Assembly (NCBI GenBank): GCA_021441665.1
Contig: JAGYYN010037578.1
Location: 1 to 20,459 of the forward strand
DNA length: 20,459 nt
Origin: Euplotes cf. woodruffi 2 WChen-2021
Lineage: Eukaryota; Ciliophora; Spirotrichea; Euplotida; Euplotidae
Reading direction: 5' to 3'
Under the pieces are notes generated by a model. It ran no database searches, was not told where the DNA came from, and worked only from the letters and a program-made list of their open reading frames with translations. Below, one piece after another: positions 1-9,441 of this stretch. The position numbers were made by a program, and so were the translations under genes. The number at the start of each line of letters is the position of its first letter. The first letter of the stretch is position 1.

Positions 1-1091
1 TTAAGTGACTTACCTCAGGCTTGGAGTCATTTTATCGATTGGTTTTGTGATGTATACAGAATTAACTGCATTTAAACCGCATTTTATCCGGGCTTCTTTC
101 TTTAAGATGTCGTCAATTTCACTTTTTGTTCTGTGCTTTGGGTTATCGATTAAGAATTCTGATTTATTTGTAAGTCATTGGAACGCTTGGTGGGTGCTTA
201 TCGTCCCATTTTGCTTTAACTGCTTCTAAAGTTCTAATATTTTCTTCCTTCCTGTACATATCCAATTCAGTTTTACTTCTATAAGTCCTATTTGTGTTTC
301 CTAAATCATCATTACACCAATTCTTTATCATCAAACTCCATTTAAAAACCTGAAATTTGAACTTTTCAAAAAACCATAATAATCTAACTACCTTCCGAAT
401 CTTTAGGAAACTCAGGGTACGTGTCTCTAATCCCCTGGAAGTCTTCAGCATCAATAATCTTTCCTCTCTTCTGTATCAGTCTAAAAGGTCTATCCTTCCC
501 AGCATGTTCAACATTCCACACATACTTATGCTCAAGTCCATTCTTAATAGCCTCTTGCATTTCCTGTCTTTCCTCATCAGTCAGATAGCCTTTCTTATCC
601 TTATCGAACATCCTGCTTAAAAACTAAAAATAATAACCTTTCGCTTACATATTCTTTAACCCCAACGTTGCCGTCTCCATCGACGTCATAACTGGCATCA
701 GGAATAAAGTCGAGTTTCTGTGAGTCTTTAAGCTGCGTCCGCGTCTTAAACTTCGATCCTTTATCAGTCCAGTGCACCGGCACCTTTATTCCTGAGCTCA
801 AGATGCCCGTCGAGTCATGGGACTGCTTGATCGTTTCTAAAATCAGTAACTACGTGTTTAATGTACCGAATCGGCTTCTCTCGAGACTGGGACTGTTTTC
901 GCCTACAGGATTAAAGCCCAAGCTCACTGTAAAGATTATTTGGAAGCTCAAATGACTTCTCTCGAAGCAGCGGGCTTCCTGTTTTTATATCCTTCACTGC
1001 ACGAAATGATGTGGACTTCCTATGTTTTAATATCACTCAGCCATCGACATTTAGAGTTGATGATTTACCTGTCTATGGAATCGTTCCTCAT
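1..1091 (-). CDS. EF-hand calcium-binding protein (3' end outside window)
   Basis: The first 285 or so residues are visible, from ATG at 1091 to a GTAAGT splice donor at the window edge (donor G at 13). Two EF-hand loops lie close together, DVDGDGNVGVKE (about residues 101-112) and DKDKKGYLTDEE (about 120-131), so calcium binding is likely. Basic segments of the type RTxxxLK/RTYRSKTELxxxRK/RTKSEID occur three times, before and after the EF pair; similar EF-hand proteins are common in protists and often belong to cilia or cortex, but I cannot name the family. Introns inferred: 1020-1068, 903-927 (25 nt), 837-866, 624-648 (25 nt) and 301-391; splicing joins DVDGDG...VKEY to FLSRMFDKDKKG in frame. 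A +1 shift at AAA-TAA (164-169) is needed near the end. The intron with donor GTACAT (837-866) and the 91-nt intron are the least certain joins. The ATG lies 99 bp downstream of the SMC4 stop. Confidence 0.8.
164..169 (-). other. AAA-TAA +1 frameshift site in the EF-hand gene
   Basis: Reading VPMTYK ends at AAA TAA. Skipping the T gives K-S-E-F-L-I-D-N-P-K-H-R-T, which stays open to the splice donor at the window edge, while the zero frame closes again within a few codons. The heptamer is AAATAAA. This is the classical Euplotes shift site. Support is from the open frame only, because I cannot align the region to a homolog. Confidence 0.7.
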
Positions 1092-1190
1092 TTTGACTGC
1101 AATTTTATTTTTATATTTTTAATAAAATCAATCGAGTTATATTTCAAATTCTCACATGATTGAAAAATGCTTAAATGAAAGATATTTAGA
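1092..1190. other. 99-bp spacer between SMC4 stop and EF-hand start, with breakage-like motif
   Basis: This AT-rich spacer must hold the end of SMC4 and the start of the EF-hand gene. It contains GATTGAAAAA at 1158-1167 (+ strand), which matches 9 of 10 positions of the E. crassus chromosome breakage consensus HATTGAAaHH. A 6-base core like this is expected about once per 500 bp of such DNA, so the match alone is weak. Confidence 0.3.
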
Positions 1191-4100
1191 TTAGCTGATT
1201 TCAGAGCTTTCATAACTCGTGTTTTTCTTTATTTCCTCATCGATCTTTTTCTCAAAAATACGAGGCGCAATCATTACGGTTTTAGTAACATCTTTAATTT
1301 TGTAAATTCCTATCATTTTGTCAGATATTTCAAACATGTTTTGTCTCAGCGAGATCACAATGAACTGGGCATTGCAAGCTTGCCTCTTGACGTAGCTCGC
1401 AACAATAGAGACGTTTTTGTAGTCAAGTGCAGCGTCGATTTCGTCCATTCAGTATATCGGAGTCGGCTTGAAGTGATGCAGCGCAAAGATTAGGCTTAAC
1501 GATGCGAGAGTCTTTTCACCACCTGAGAGATGTGAAATTTGCTTCCACGACTTCTTTGGTGGCCTGACTGTGAACACAACACCTTCAATGAAAGGATCGA
1601 GGCTATCTTTTAGATCAAGCTCAGCATCCCCCTCACCAGTAATAAATCTGTACATTTCTTTAAGCTTATTTTTGATTATATTAAAACCAGCCATAAACTT
1701 GTCATATTTCTTTTTATTTACTTCTGAAAGTTTGTCTTTGAGCAGCTTTTCATTTTGTTTGAACTTAATCAGTACTTTGTTGCTTGATTTGAAGTTTAAA
1801 ATTAACTTTTTAAATTCCTCAATAACACCCATATTAGGATCTAGCTTTTCGATCTCTTGTTCTGTTGCATTTAGCTCTTTGCTGATTTCATCAATATAGT
1901 CAGCCAGAGCTTCTGACTCAGAATGCTTGAGCTTAAAATCGTCAATTTTCACTGTGTCTTCCATAAATGTCAGCCAGTGGAGCTTAGCTCTCTTTGAGCG
2001 ATATGTTGATCGGTTGTCGATATCTTCGTCATCTGAGTTATCACGTTGGCTTCGCCCGATGGACTTTTGATCAACCTCCATATCTTCATTAGCAGGACCA
2101 TCTTTTGCTTCTTCTTTAACTGCACTCATTATAGCATCTCTGTTATTTTTTGATTCGTTTTCATTTAAATAGTCTTCGTTATCAATATTGCGTTCGATCA
2201 AGTCAAGTTCATAAAACTGTTGGAACTCCTTTAATCAGATTTTCAAGTTTTTGAACTTCTTCGTGATCTGGTCGTTTAAATCATTAGTCCGTGCTTTGAA
2301 GTCTCTAAGTTCAGAGTCTATCTTTTCCTTTTCGACTTCAATCTTGCCCTTTTCAGCTTCAAATTTTCGCATGTATTCTTTGACTTCTGCCAGCTGATTA
2401 CTGGCGTCTTCGAACCGTTGATTGATTTCTTTCTTTTGTGTTTGATTCTCATCGATTAGCTGTATGGTTTCAGTGCATTTGCTTTCAAGTTCTTCGAGCT
2501 CTTTGCTGATTTGATCTTTGATCGCAGCTGCATTGTTGCGCCTATTTTCATAGTCCAAGACTTCCTGCTTAAACTTAGCGACGTCCTTCTCGCCGAGCTC
2601 TTTAGTAGAGAGGATCTTGACATAAATATCAAATCGCTGGTCGTATATCGCTTTCTTTTCTTCATACTTAGATTTTGCTTTTGAGTACCTAAAATTTAGT
2701 TATCTTAGCTTACTCTTCTCCTCCTGCTTTTTCGATTTCGCCCTGGAGTGCCGCTATTTTGCTCTCGATCCGCTGGAGTTCGTCGTAGAGGGACTGGTCT
2801 TTGTTCTCGTACAGCTCTTTGAGATAGCCTTCGTATTCTGCTTTTTTGTCCAGTCAGTGCTGGTATCTTTTCATATGGAATTCTCGCTCTTCACCAAGCT
2901 TGAAAAGCTTATGGCTTAGACCCTTTTTCGTTATTGGATATTTTTCTTTAAACATTTCAGCTTCTTTATTTGAATGGCTATTTAAAAGTGAGTTGATCCT
3001 ATCATTAAGTATAAAAATCTGCTGGTCGATTTCTTTAATTTTATTAGATATTTTCTCCTTCTTCTCAATTATTCTATGAATATCGGTATGTTCTCTGACT
3101 TGGCTTTTTCTCGGCCTGTTGGAAGACATCAGTCCTTTCTTCGGTTTGCCACCTCCAGAACTAACTCCTGTGACTTCAAACAAATTGCCGTCAAGAGTGA
3201 CGACTCTATATAGTTAAAATTCTCTGGTTACCTATATCGCTTTTCTCCATAAGCAAAATTTGAGGCTGTTTCAACGTCATTAACGACAAGTGTATTGGTA
3301 AGGACACTGAAAAATGCAACTTTGAGTTCTTCAAGATTTGGCTTGATTAAATCAAACAGTCTTAAACTGGCTGCTGGAACTTCAAATGGCTTCATCATGA
3401 ACTCATACGAGTTCTTTGTTGCCTGGTCAAGTGCAAGACACTGGACAACACCAACTCTGTATTCTCTTCAGTAGTCCAGCACTTTGTTTGCGTCGTCAAC
3501 AGTGTTGACCAAGATTAGGTTTAGCCTCGGACAGCTGGTGGATATAGCAATGTCATATTTTTGATCAATTGTGCCAAGATCTCCTAACCTTCCTCGGATG
3601 CCTGTTAACTTTCCTTCGGATTGTGCTTTTAACAGCCTATCAAGGATCTTATAAATTCCGTCGAGCATTCCGGTACTTTCTTTGGCTTCTTCGATTTCGT
3701 TGATAAGTTCAATTTCATCTTGCTTGTACTCTTTGCGTTGATCTTCAAGCTGTCTGATGGTGTCTTTGTGTTCTTGGATGCTATTGCCAACGTTTTCTTC
3801 GAATTTCACACAGATATTTTGATAATCTTCTTCGAGCCTAGACAAGTTATCCTGTTCTATCTTGAGTGACTCTTCAACCTCCTCAACGGCTCGTTTCTCC
3901 CGGTCATAAGTATTATTAGCAAGCTCTGTGTACTTTTTGATTTCATTCTGCTCTTTGCTGATCTTCAAGTTGGCGATGCGCTTTTTGTCTTCGAGCTGAT
4001 TGATCTCCTTGTGAGAACCTTCAACTTCCGCTTGAATTTTGGATTCAATTCTGTCAACAACTTCTTTAGCCTCTTCGACAGTCTTTTTAAAGTTATCAAT

Positions 4101-6230
4101 GTCCTTTTTGTATTCAGGGATCTTTTGTTCATACACTTTTAACTCGTTTTCGGTGTATTTAATTTTGTCTTGTTTTTGACGGATCTTTTCATCTAGTTCT
4201 TTGCCTTCAACAATATGGCGTTTGAGGTTGTTTCGCACTTCTACGTCTCTTTTGTTTAAGTTTTTCATTTCGATTTCGAGGTTCTTGGACTCTTCATCGT
4301 TTCGGTCGATTTCAGCTGAAGAGTAAATCACTTAATGTGGGCTTACCTTTTGTTTGTCTTAGTATATCTGCTTTTTCTAAGTACTCACCTTCTTTTTCTT
4401 CATAGTTTCGTATCAAAGATGCAATTTGACTTTCCAACTATTTAATATTAAAATTTTAACTAATTTTTGATAAGCTACAAGTTGCTTACTTTATTTTTCG
4501 AATCTTCAAGCGAGTTTATCGATCGTTTGACTTTCCCAAAACTCGCAAAATCCTTAAGCAGCATCAGCTTGTAAGCTTTTGTCTCAAGTCGTGTGAAGTT
4601 AAAAGCTTCTTCTTTTTCGTTGTGCATTTGCTTGATGTTGTTTTTAATACCAGAGACAGTATTTTGTTTCTCAAATTTCTCCTCCATCTTCGACTCCAGT
4701 TCTCGTTTAAGATCTTCAACAATTTCAGTATATTTTGAGCTCCCGATGATATCCTCTAAGTACTCTAAAAGTCCAGTTTCATTGGGGTTCGCTCCCTTTG
4801 AAGGCATCATCGATATCGACTCAACTTCGCCTTGAAGGATGAGAAATCGATCATTGTCAAGATCAATTTGATGGTCATTTTTGAGGAAGTCTTCAACTTC
4901 TTTGAAAGTCTTTTTCTCATCGTTTATGTAATAATACGACGAGGCGTTACTTCTTTCATCGCTCCGTCGAATCTCTCGTTTTACTGTAAACGAGGACCCT
5001 TCGATTACGTCGTACCGATTTTCATCATTAACGAAGTCGTTTATGTACTGAAAATACACTTGGACGTATGCTTGGTTCAGGCTCCGATGTTCACTTAAAT
5101 TCATCTAATTTTGCAAATTGTTATTTGATTACTCAACAATTAAAATGATTATATCTGCATCATACTAAATCGAGTTTTTATGACTTTCTTGTAAATTTTA
5201 AACTCAATTAGCCATTAAATAGTATTTTTAAGGAATAAAATAAATTTTAGCTTCGAGCACAAAAGAACAACGACCTTATTTTTACATATTCCAGATTTGT
5301 TGATCAAAAATACATTTGATTTGAATATTTTTTAATCAATACTCAGTCAGTCACTAAAATGAAGAGAATAAGTAGTAATAAATTATTAATTTTACCAGTT
5401 ACTAATTTTTAATATCTTTTTAACTATTATTTGCATGTGCTACATAAATATATATTTAAGTGCTTATATATTAAATCTTTAATTATTTGTGTATCAAATT
5501 AATATAAACTTATTATACAGACTAAAATATTTATTATCTAACTTCTATTTTAGTTAATACGAAAAATCTTTTGATAAAATAAATTTCTCTCAAAAATATT
5601 AATTTGTGTAATTTTAATAAGTTTTCTATTTATTTTGACATAGTGAATACCTCTGAATTATGTATAAGATCTCCTATATTAGTGCTGACTCTCATTTTCT
5701 TTGCTCTTTTGCCAAAAACAAACAGCAGTCACTCGATCAGATTAGATTTGCCTGATCCATTCGGTCCGACAATAGTGGTGAAGTTATTTATGAAGAGGTC
5801 CGATTGTCCTCTTGCCGAAGTAAGATTTGAAGTTATATATTTCGATGCTTTTTATCATCAGCCGTTTGATGATTTGTCCGTCATCATTGTCATACCGACT
5901 GACAACCGTTTTATTCAGCTTATTCCCACTTTCCTCGATATCAGAATCCGCTGCTATTTGAGGTCCAGTCACGATGATCTCTTCTTCCGAATCATCAGGA
6001 GGAGGCTGGTCTTGAACCTTTTCTTCATCCGACTCGATCTCAATGACCTCTTGCTTACTTTGCAGTCTGGACTGAGAACTGCGTTTAAATGATTGAACTG
6101 ATTCCCGCTTGCTTTTAGATTCTTCTTGTTTGACTTTGGCAGGGTCTGACTTCTTGCGGTTGGCTGAACTTCTAGTGACTCTTTTTGGAACTCCACTCAT
6201 TGCGTGCTTTGGGCTAATATTTCCCTCCAT
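1191..6230 (-). CDS. SMC4: SMC4, condensin core ATPase subunit
   Basis: SMC4 pairs with SMC2 in condensin, the ring-shaped ATPase that compacts chromosomes. After an N-terminal charged tail (about 110 residues) come Walker A GPNGSGKS (about 155-162), the LILQGEV segment, a coiled coil, a hinge with RLGDLGTIDQKYDIAIS (from about 668), a second coiled coil, signature LSGGEKTLASLSL (about 1339) and Walker B IYCMDEIDAALD (about 1363). The RPPKKSWK segment and the FRFT-free head match SMC4 rather than SMC2 or SMC1/3. Introns: 4438-4489, 4316-4346, 3206-3231 and 2689-2713 (25 nt), mostly GTAAGC...TAG. A +1 shift at AAA-TAA (5784-5789) joins IGPLHK to NFTTIVGPNG. A 552-bp AT-rich block (5098-5649) must be removed; then the frame closes exactly to 1450 codons, a usual length for SMC4. 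In-frame TGA (Cys) occurs at several sites. The stop TAA is preceded by AGC. Confidence 0.97.
5096..5649. mobile_element. Probable internal eliminated sequence (IES) in SMC4, TA at both ends
   Basis: The block interrupts SMC4 between LIHNSE and HRSLNQAYVQVYF. It is much richer in A+T than the flanking exons and carries no useful open frame. A TA lies at each edge (5096-5097 and 5648-5649). Excision leaving one TA gives LIHNSE-VS-EHRSL in frame, with a length close to other SMC4 proteins. The two ends read inward as TAAATTCATCTAA and TATTCACTATG, a weak imperfect inverted repeat. The alternative is an intron of 546 nt (5105-5650, GTATTC...TTAG), also in frame, but it would add four residues, use a donor unlike GTAAGC and be five to ten times longer than the other introns here. 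TA-bounded IESs are known from Euplotes micronuclear DNA; no transposase is present. Confidence 0.55.
5784..5789 (-). other. AAA-TAA +1 frameshift site in SMC4
   Basis: The zero frame ends RTIGPLHK-TAA six residues before Walker A. Skipping the T gives NFTTIVGPNGSGKS, the exact continuation expected for SMC4 proteins. The heptamer is AAATAAC. Because both sides are highly conserved sequence, this is the best proven frameshift in the window. Confidence 0.95.
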
Positions 6231-6454
6231 TAGGTATTAATTTTATAAATTTAAATCAATCATAAATTAGGGTTGATTGCGGCTGAAAGTTTAAAAGTTA
6301 ATATATAATTATAGTCTCCTTAAATATCTTATATTTGTAATTTTGATTACTAAATTGTTGCTAAAATTAATACTTTATAACTAAATTATTTTTCATTTGA
6401 TATTAATTCTGAGGAGTAAAGTTTGTTGAAAATGGAGATTAGAAAATCTGAACA
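6231..6454. other. AT-rich spacer between HAD-like stop and SMC4 start
   Basis: These 224 bp hold the 3' end of the HAD-like gene and the 5' flank of SMC4. No open frame or RNA gene is visible. TGTTGAAAAT at 6425-6434 matches 9 of 10 positions of the E. crassus breakage consensus, 21 bp beyond the HAD-like stop. Confidence 0.4.
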
Positions 6455-8001
6455 TTAAGTCTGTCTTTCTAATCGAATAGTCCAGTTCTTCGGACTCTTT
6501 ACTATTTCCTCTAGTTTACCGAGAACCAATAATAATTGGTTGTTCAGTTCATTTGGAGTCGGACACTCCTTAAATTTGATAGTTTTGATGCAAGCGGTCG
6601 AAAACTTTGTGGCAAGTGCAGCCCCCGCATCCATTTCGATTTTCGAGTCGCCCATTACAACCAGGTTAGTGATTGTAGATTCTTCCAGGTCCTCACCAGT
6701 GAGTTGGAAAGCTTGTACTTTCCATTCGTTCGGGTTTCCAGGGAACATCCTTTCATATTTTTCTCTTGCTGAGATGATCTTGACTTTATCAAAAGCTTCG
6801 TATACTTTTGGCATGTACATTTGGGCGCTGTATTCGACCCAGCCTCCTTCAGCATTTGTAATGATGTAAGTTTGGCCTAATTGTGATGCTGCGCTTAATA
6901 ACTTTTGAACGGATCCTTCTATTTTCTTCAAATGATTAATGGCTTTTGAGGAAAATATTTTATCAGAGCCAGTTCCAGAAAATGGGCTCAGATAACTCGT
7001 TCATAATAACGTGTCGTCCCAGTCGAATATTATCAATGTCTTATGAGACGTCGGCTTTTCACACGGTGTTAGCCATATTTTCTTATACGTCAACTTGCTA
7101 AGAAGGTCGTTCCTGATTCTATCATTGTCTCTTGGTTTGAATTTGCTGGTGAGGTCGAGTTTCCAGCCTTCAATCTCATTTCACGTGTAAGTTCCTTCGA
7201 CCATATCGCATCTAAATATCCAATAACATTGATTCAGATATTTTCAAATTAAATTTGAAAATAGTATTTCATGTAAAATCTTATTAAACGAGTGTATTTT
7301 GGTTACTGCTTACATCTCTTCATCTCCTTCGTAGCAAGTGTTGTCATGCACGTGGACTCAGCTGTGGTTGTGAGTATGTTCAACCCCGTCCTTTTTCTCT
7401 TCATTTGACTCAGAGTTGTTCACAGATCAAGTAATGAGTTTCCTCTCTTTCATATGGTCACCTAAAACTATGAAACAAGCTGACTCACATTCAACGCCGC
7501 TTGAAAGACTTCTTTTGAAAGTCGAAAGCACTTGGTCCGTTATGATTTTGTGCCTCATTTTGATGAACTTCGGCAGCTTTGGCGCGTTATTGCTACTCTG
7601 CTTAGCTTTGCCGTTTTTTGACTCGATAAAACAACTCTCGAGCCTGTCACAGTCGGAGTTTCTTCAAATCGGTGTCGAGGGAAGCCTGCTGAATCTCCTG
7701 ATCTCCTTTTGGGTGTGTTTTTCAGTTATTTTATGGCATTCTTTGCAGCTGTCAGAGCTGCTAGCTTTCGCAGAGCAGTCGTCGCATTCCTCTCAGTCTT
7801 CGCAATCAATAGAGTTTATGTTTTTAATGGCTGCTTCAGCTATGCTTTTGCTTTTTACTCTTGTTCTTTCTGCCTTTGCGGTTATTTATGCGGAGTCATT
7901 CAGCAGCCGGGGTGTTCGAGCTGGTAGTACTCTTCAGTTGAACTGATCCGGACGAGTCCTCCGAACTTTGCAATCCCTTGGAGCTTCCAACCTCCGTTGT
8001 C
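6455..8001 (-). CDS. HAD-superfamily-like protein with Cys/His-rich N-terminal region (5' end unresolved)
   Basis: About 474 residues are visible. The C-terminal half carries the haloacid dehalogenase-type motifs: FDWDDTLLCTS (DxDxT, near 7026-6994), IITNAEGGW (motif II), a lysine-bearing FPGNPNEWK stretch, and VVMGDSKIEMD (motif IV, 6652-6629). This suggests phosphohydrolase or phosphotransferase chemistry on an unknown substrate; a related protein with the same DWDDTLLCT motif is widespread in ciliates and other protists, to my recollection. The N-terminal half is rich in cysteine (CEDCEECDDC) and histidine (HTHNHSCVHVH), possibly metal binding. Inferred processing: a +1 shift at AAA-TAA (7882-7887), an intron at 7840-7858 (19 nt, the least certain join) and one at 7212-7313 (GTAAGC...TTTAG). 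Upstream of 8001 the frame meets TAG in TATTAG, which fits a splice acceptor; I could not find the first exon. A start at ATG 7899 is an alternative. Confidence 0.8.
7882..7887 (-). other. AAA-TAA +1 frameshift site in the HAD-like gene
   Basis: The frame GCCMTPHK ends at AAA TAA C. Shifting by +1 gives NRKGRKNK and then, after a putative 19-nt intron, the long open frame TEAAIKNINSIDCEDCEE. The site fits the Euplotes signal, but no homolog alignment is available for this poorly conserved stretch, so an intron that removes the whole region is not excluded. Confidence 0.5.
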
Positions 8002-9194
8002 CTAATAGAAATATTTTAATTTTATGAGGAAATCAGGAGTTTAGGAGAATTAAAAGTATCCGTTTGATCAAATAAACTGTTATTTTCAGATTTCTTATCA
8101 ATTCATAAAATAAAAGCATCTGAGGATATCGATTGTTATCTTTATGAAACTTATGTCCTGATGCTTTTTTGTTTAAATAAATTTGGACTTAATCTAGCTG
8201 TATTCGTAATTTGAAATGATGAGTGTTTTCAATCGATCAAGAAAATATTTATGGATATAAGATCATTAAGAATACTAAGTATTGGTTTTAAAGCTGATTT
8301 AAATTTTATTCTGCATTTTAAACATTATTAATTCAAGATGTTTAAAACTTAACAATAAACATATATTAAATCTTTAATTAAGATTTTTGAATCTTTAAAA
8401 ATCTAATCTAAAGTAATTTAATTTGGCTAAACTTTTAAAAAAATTTGAATTCGTATTTTTAGTTTGAAATAGTATCAGTTTAAATTTTAATATTTAATAG
8501 CAAAATTTAGTAAAGACACATAATTTTTATCATTTTATAGCTGTATTAAAATTTTTCTTCATAAAACTAGATTGCTTCAGTGTTTTACCAATTTGAAAGT
8601 TAAATCTATCTTCCACAATTATTTTGCATGATTAGCTGTAAATCATTAATTCATCAGATCTTTACTTCAAAACTAATGAAATTTAAAATAGGAGATTGAG
8701 TCAATTCTAAAGTCTACCTGCACTCAGTATCACCGTGATTGAGTCCATACAAATTATGATGTAATTACGATCACTATTAATCAATTAAAATCGTAGTGTT
8801 TTTATATTAACCACCCTTGGCAATATGATTAACACCAAGTAAAAAGTCTCTAAATCGAAAAATATCGAGTCTGAACCAAAGAAATTCTGAATCCATATCG
8901 TTGCTGATTTCAGCTTAGCAGTAAAAAGCTGAGTCTGGAGAGTTAAAAATTGATCTCAACCAATTAGCTGAGCTAGTGTTTATTATATATAAACTGTGTA
9001 TGTGCAAAAGTGAGGATTGCATTATAAACCCAGATCATTTGGAGTGCCAACAGATAACGACCTACCATCGATGATTGTGATATACCCATTATTATTTATT
9101 TATTTCAAACCTCTCTGCCCTTATGCCAATACTACCAATAAACACTCATTTCCTTCCTCTATATTTTAAGATTTAAAAGTGGGTTTTTGGGCGG

Positions 9195-9222
9195 TAAAAA
9201 TACGAAAAATTTGGTATTTTTA
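9195..9222. repeat. Inverted repeat, 9-bp stem
   Basis: TAAAAATAC at 9195-9203 pairs perfectly with GTATTTTTA at 9214-9222 around a 10-base loop. It is AT-rich and could be a chance hairpin or a transcript end. It lies 220 bp upstream of the helical-repeat gene. Confidence 0.5.
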
Positions 9223-9393
9223 AATTTTGAGGTTCTTAGTGATTTTTATTAGCACGTTGTAATTTAGATAATAAATAAATTTACGGCAGTATAGACAAAT
9301 TATTTTAACTAAGTTTAAATCAAGTATTTGTAGGATTCTAAAATTATTCATTTTTTTGTGTCAATGTAGAATTATGGTAATAAAACCAAATTA

Positions 9394-9403
9394 ATTTTCA
9401 ATA
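9394..9403 (-). promoter_or_regulatory. Match to Euplotes chromosome-breakage motif
   Basis: TATTGAAAAT on the minus strand fits all ten positions of the E. crassus consensus HATTGAAaHH, 38 bp upstream of the ATG at 9442. A second, 9-of-10 match (AATTGAATTA, 9429-9438) lies just before the ATG. A position so near the gene's 5' end suits nanochromosome fragmentation, but chance matches are frequent in this AT-rich DNA and the motif was defined in one species group. Confidence 0.3.
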
Positions 9404-9441
9404 TCTCTGATGAGGTAAACATACGCAATAATTCAATTTTA

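Larger units (their letters stand above)
8002..9441. other. Long AT-rich non-coding region between divergent genes
   Basis: About 1.44 kb separates the visible 5' part of the HAD-like gene from the helical-repeat gene. It should contain the missing first exon of the former and the promoters of both. No long frame is open on either strand. The part from about 8690 to 9180 is noticeably richer in G+C than its flanks and has a TATATATAAA box at 8984-8993. A 9-bp perfect inverted repeat (TAAAAATAC/GTATTTTTA, 9195-9222, loop 10) follows. No tRNA or known small RNA could be recognised. Confidence 0.5.

Noticed and set aside
5341-5420. Short plus-strand frame MKRISSNKLLILP in the SMC4 insert
   Set aside because: Only 17 codons in AT-rich sequence, no similarity and no flanking signals.
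5105-5650. Ordinary long intron in SMC4
   Set aside because: Not excluded, but the weak donor, the great length and the better protein alignment after TA excision make it second choice.
7416-7946. Plus-strand open frame of 176 codons with hydrophobic content
   Set aside because: It lies antisense to the Cys/His-rich part of the HAD-like gene, whose minus-strand frame links smoothly to the catalytic domain.
8718-8748. Candidate first exon MDSITVILSA for the HAD-like gene
   Set aside because: The splice phase does not match the acceptor at 8002 and the intron would be over 700 nt.
8958-8985. TTAGCTGAGCTAG as a tRNA A box
   Set aside because: No B box (GGTTCGA-like) or cloverleaf can be found in the right distance.
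9179-9194. G-rich GTGGGTTTTTGGGCGG as a telomere repeat remnant
   Set aside because: Euplotes repeats are exact G4T4. This is a single imperfect unit with three Gs and five Ts.
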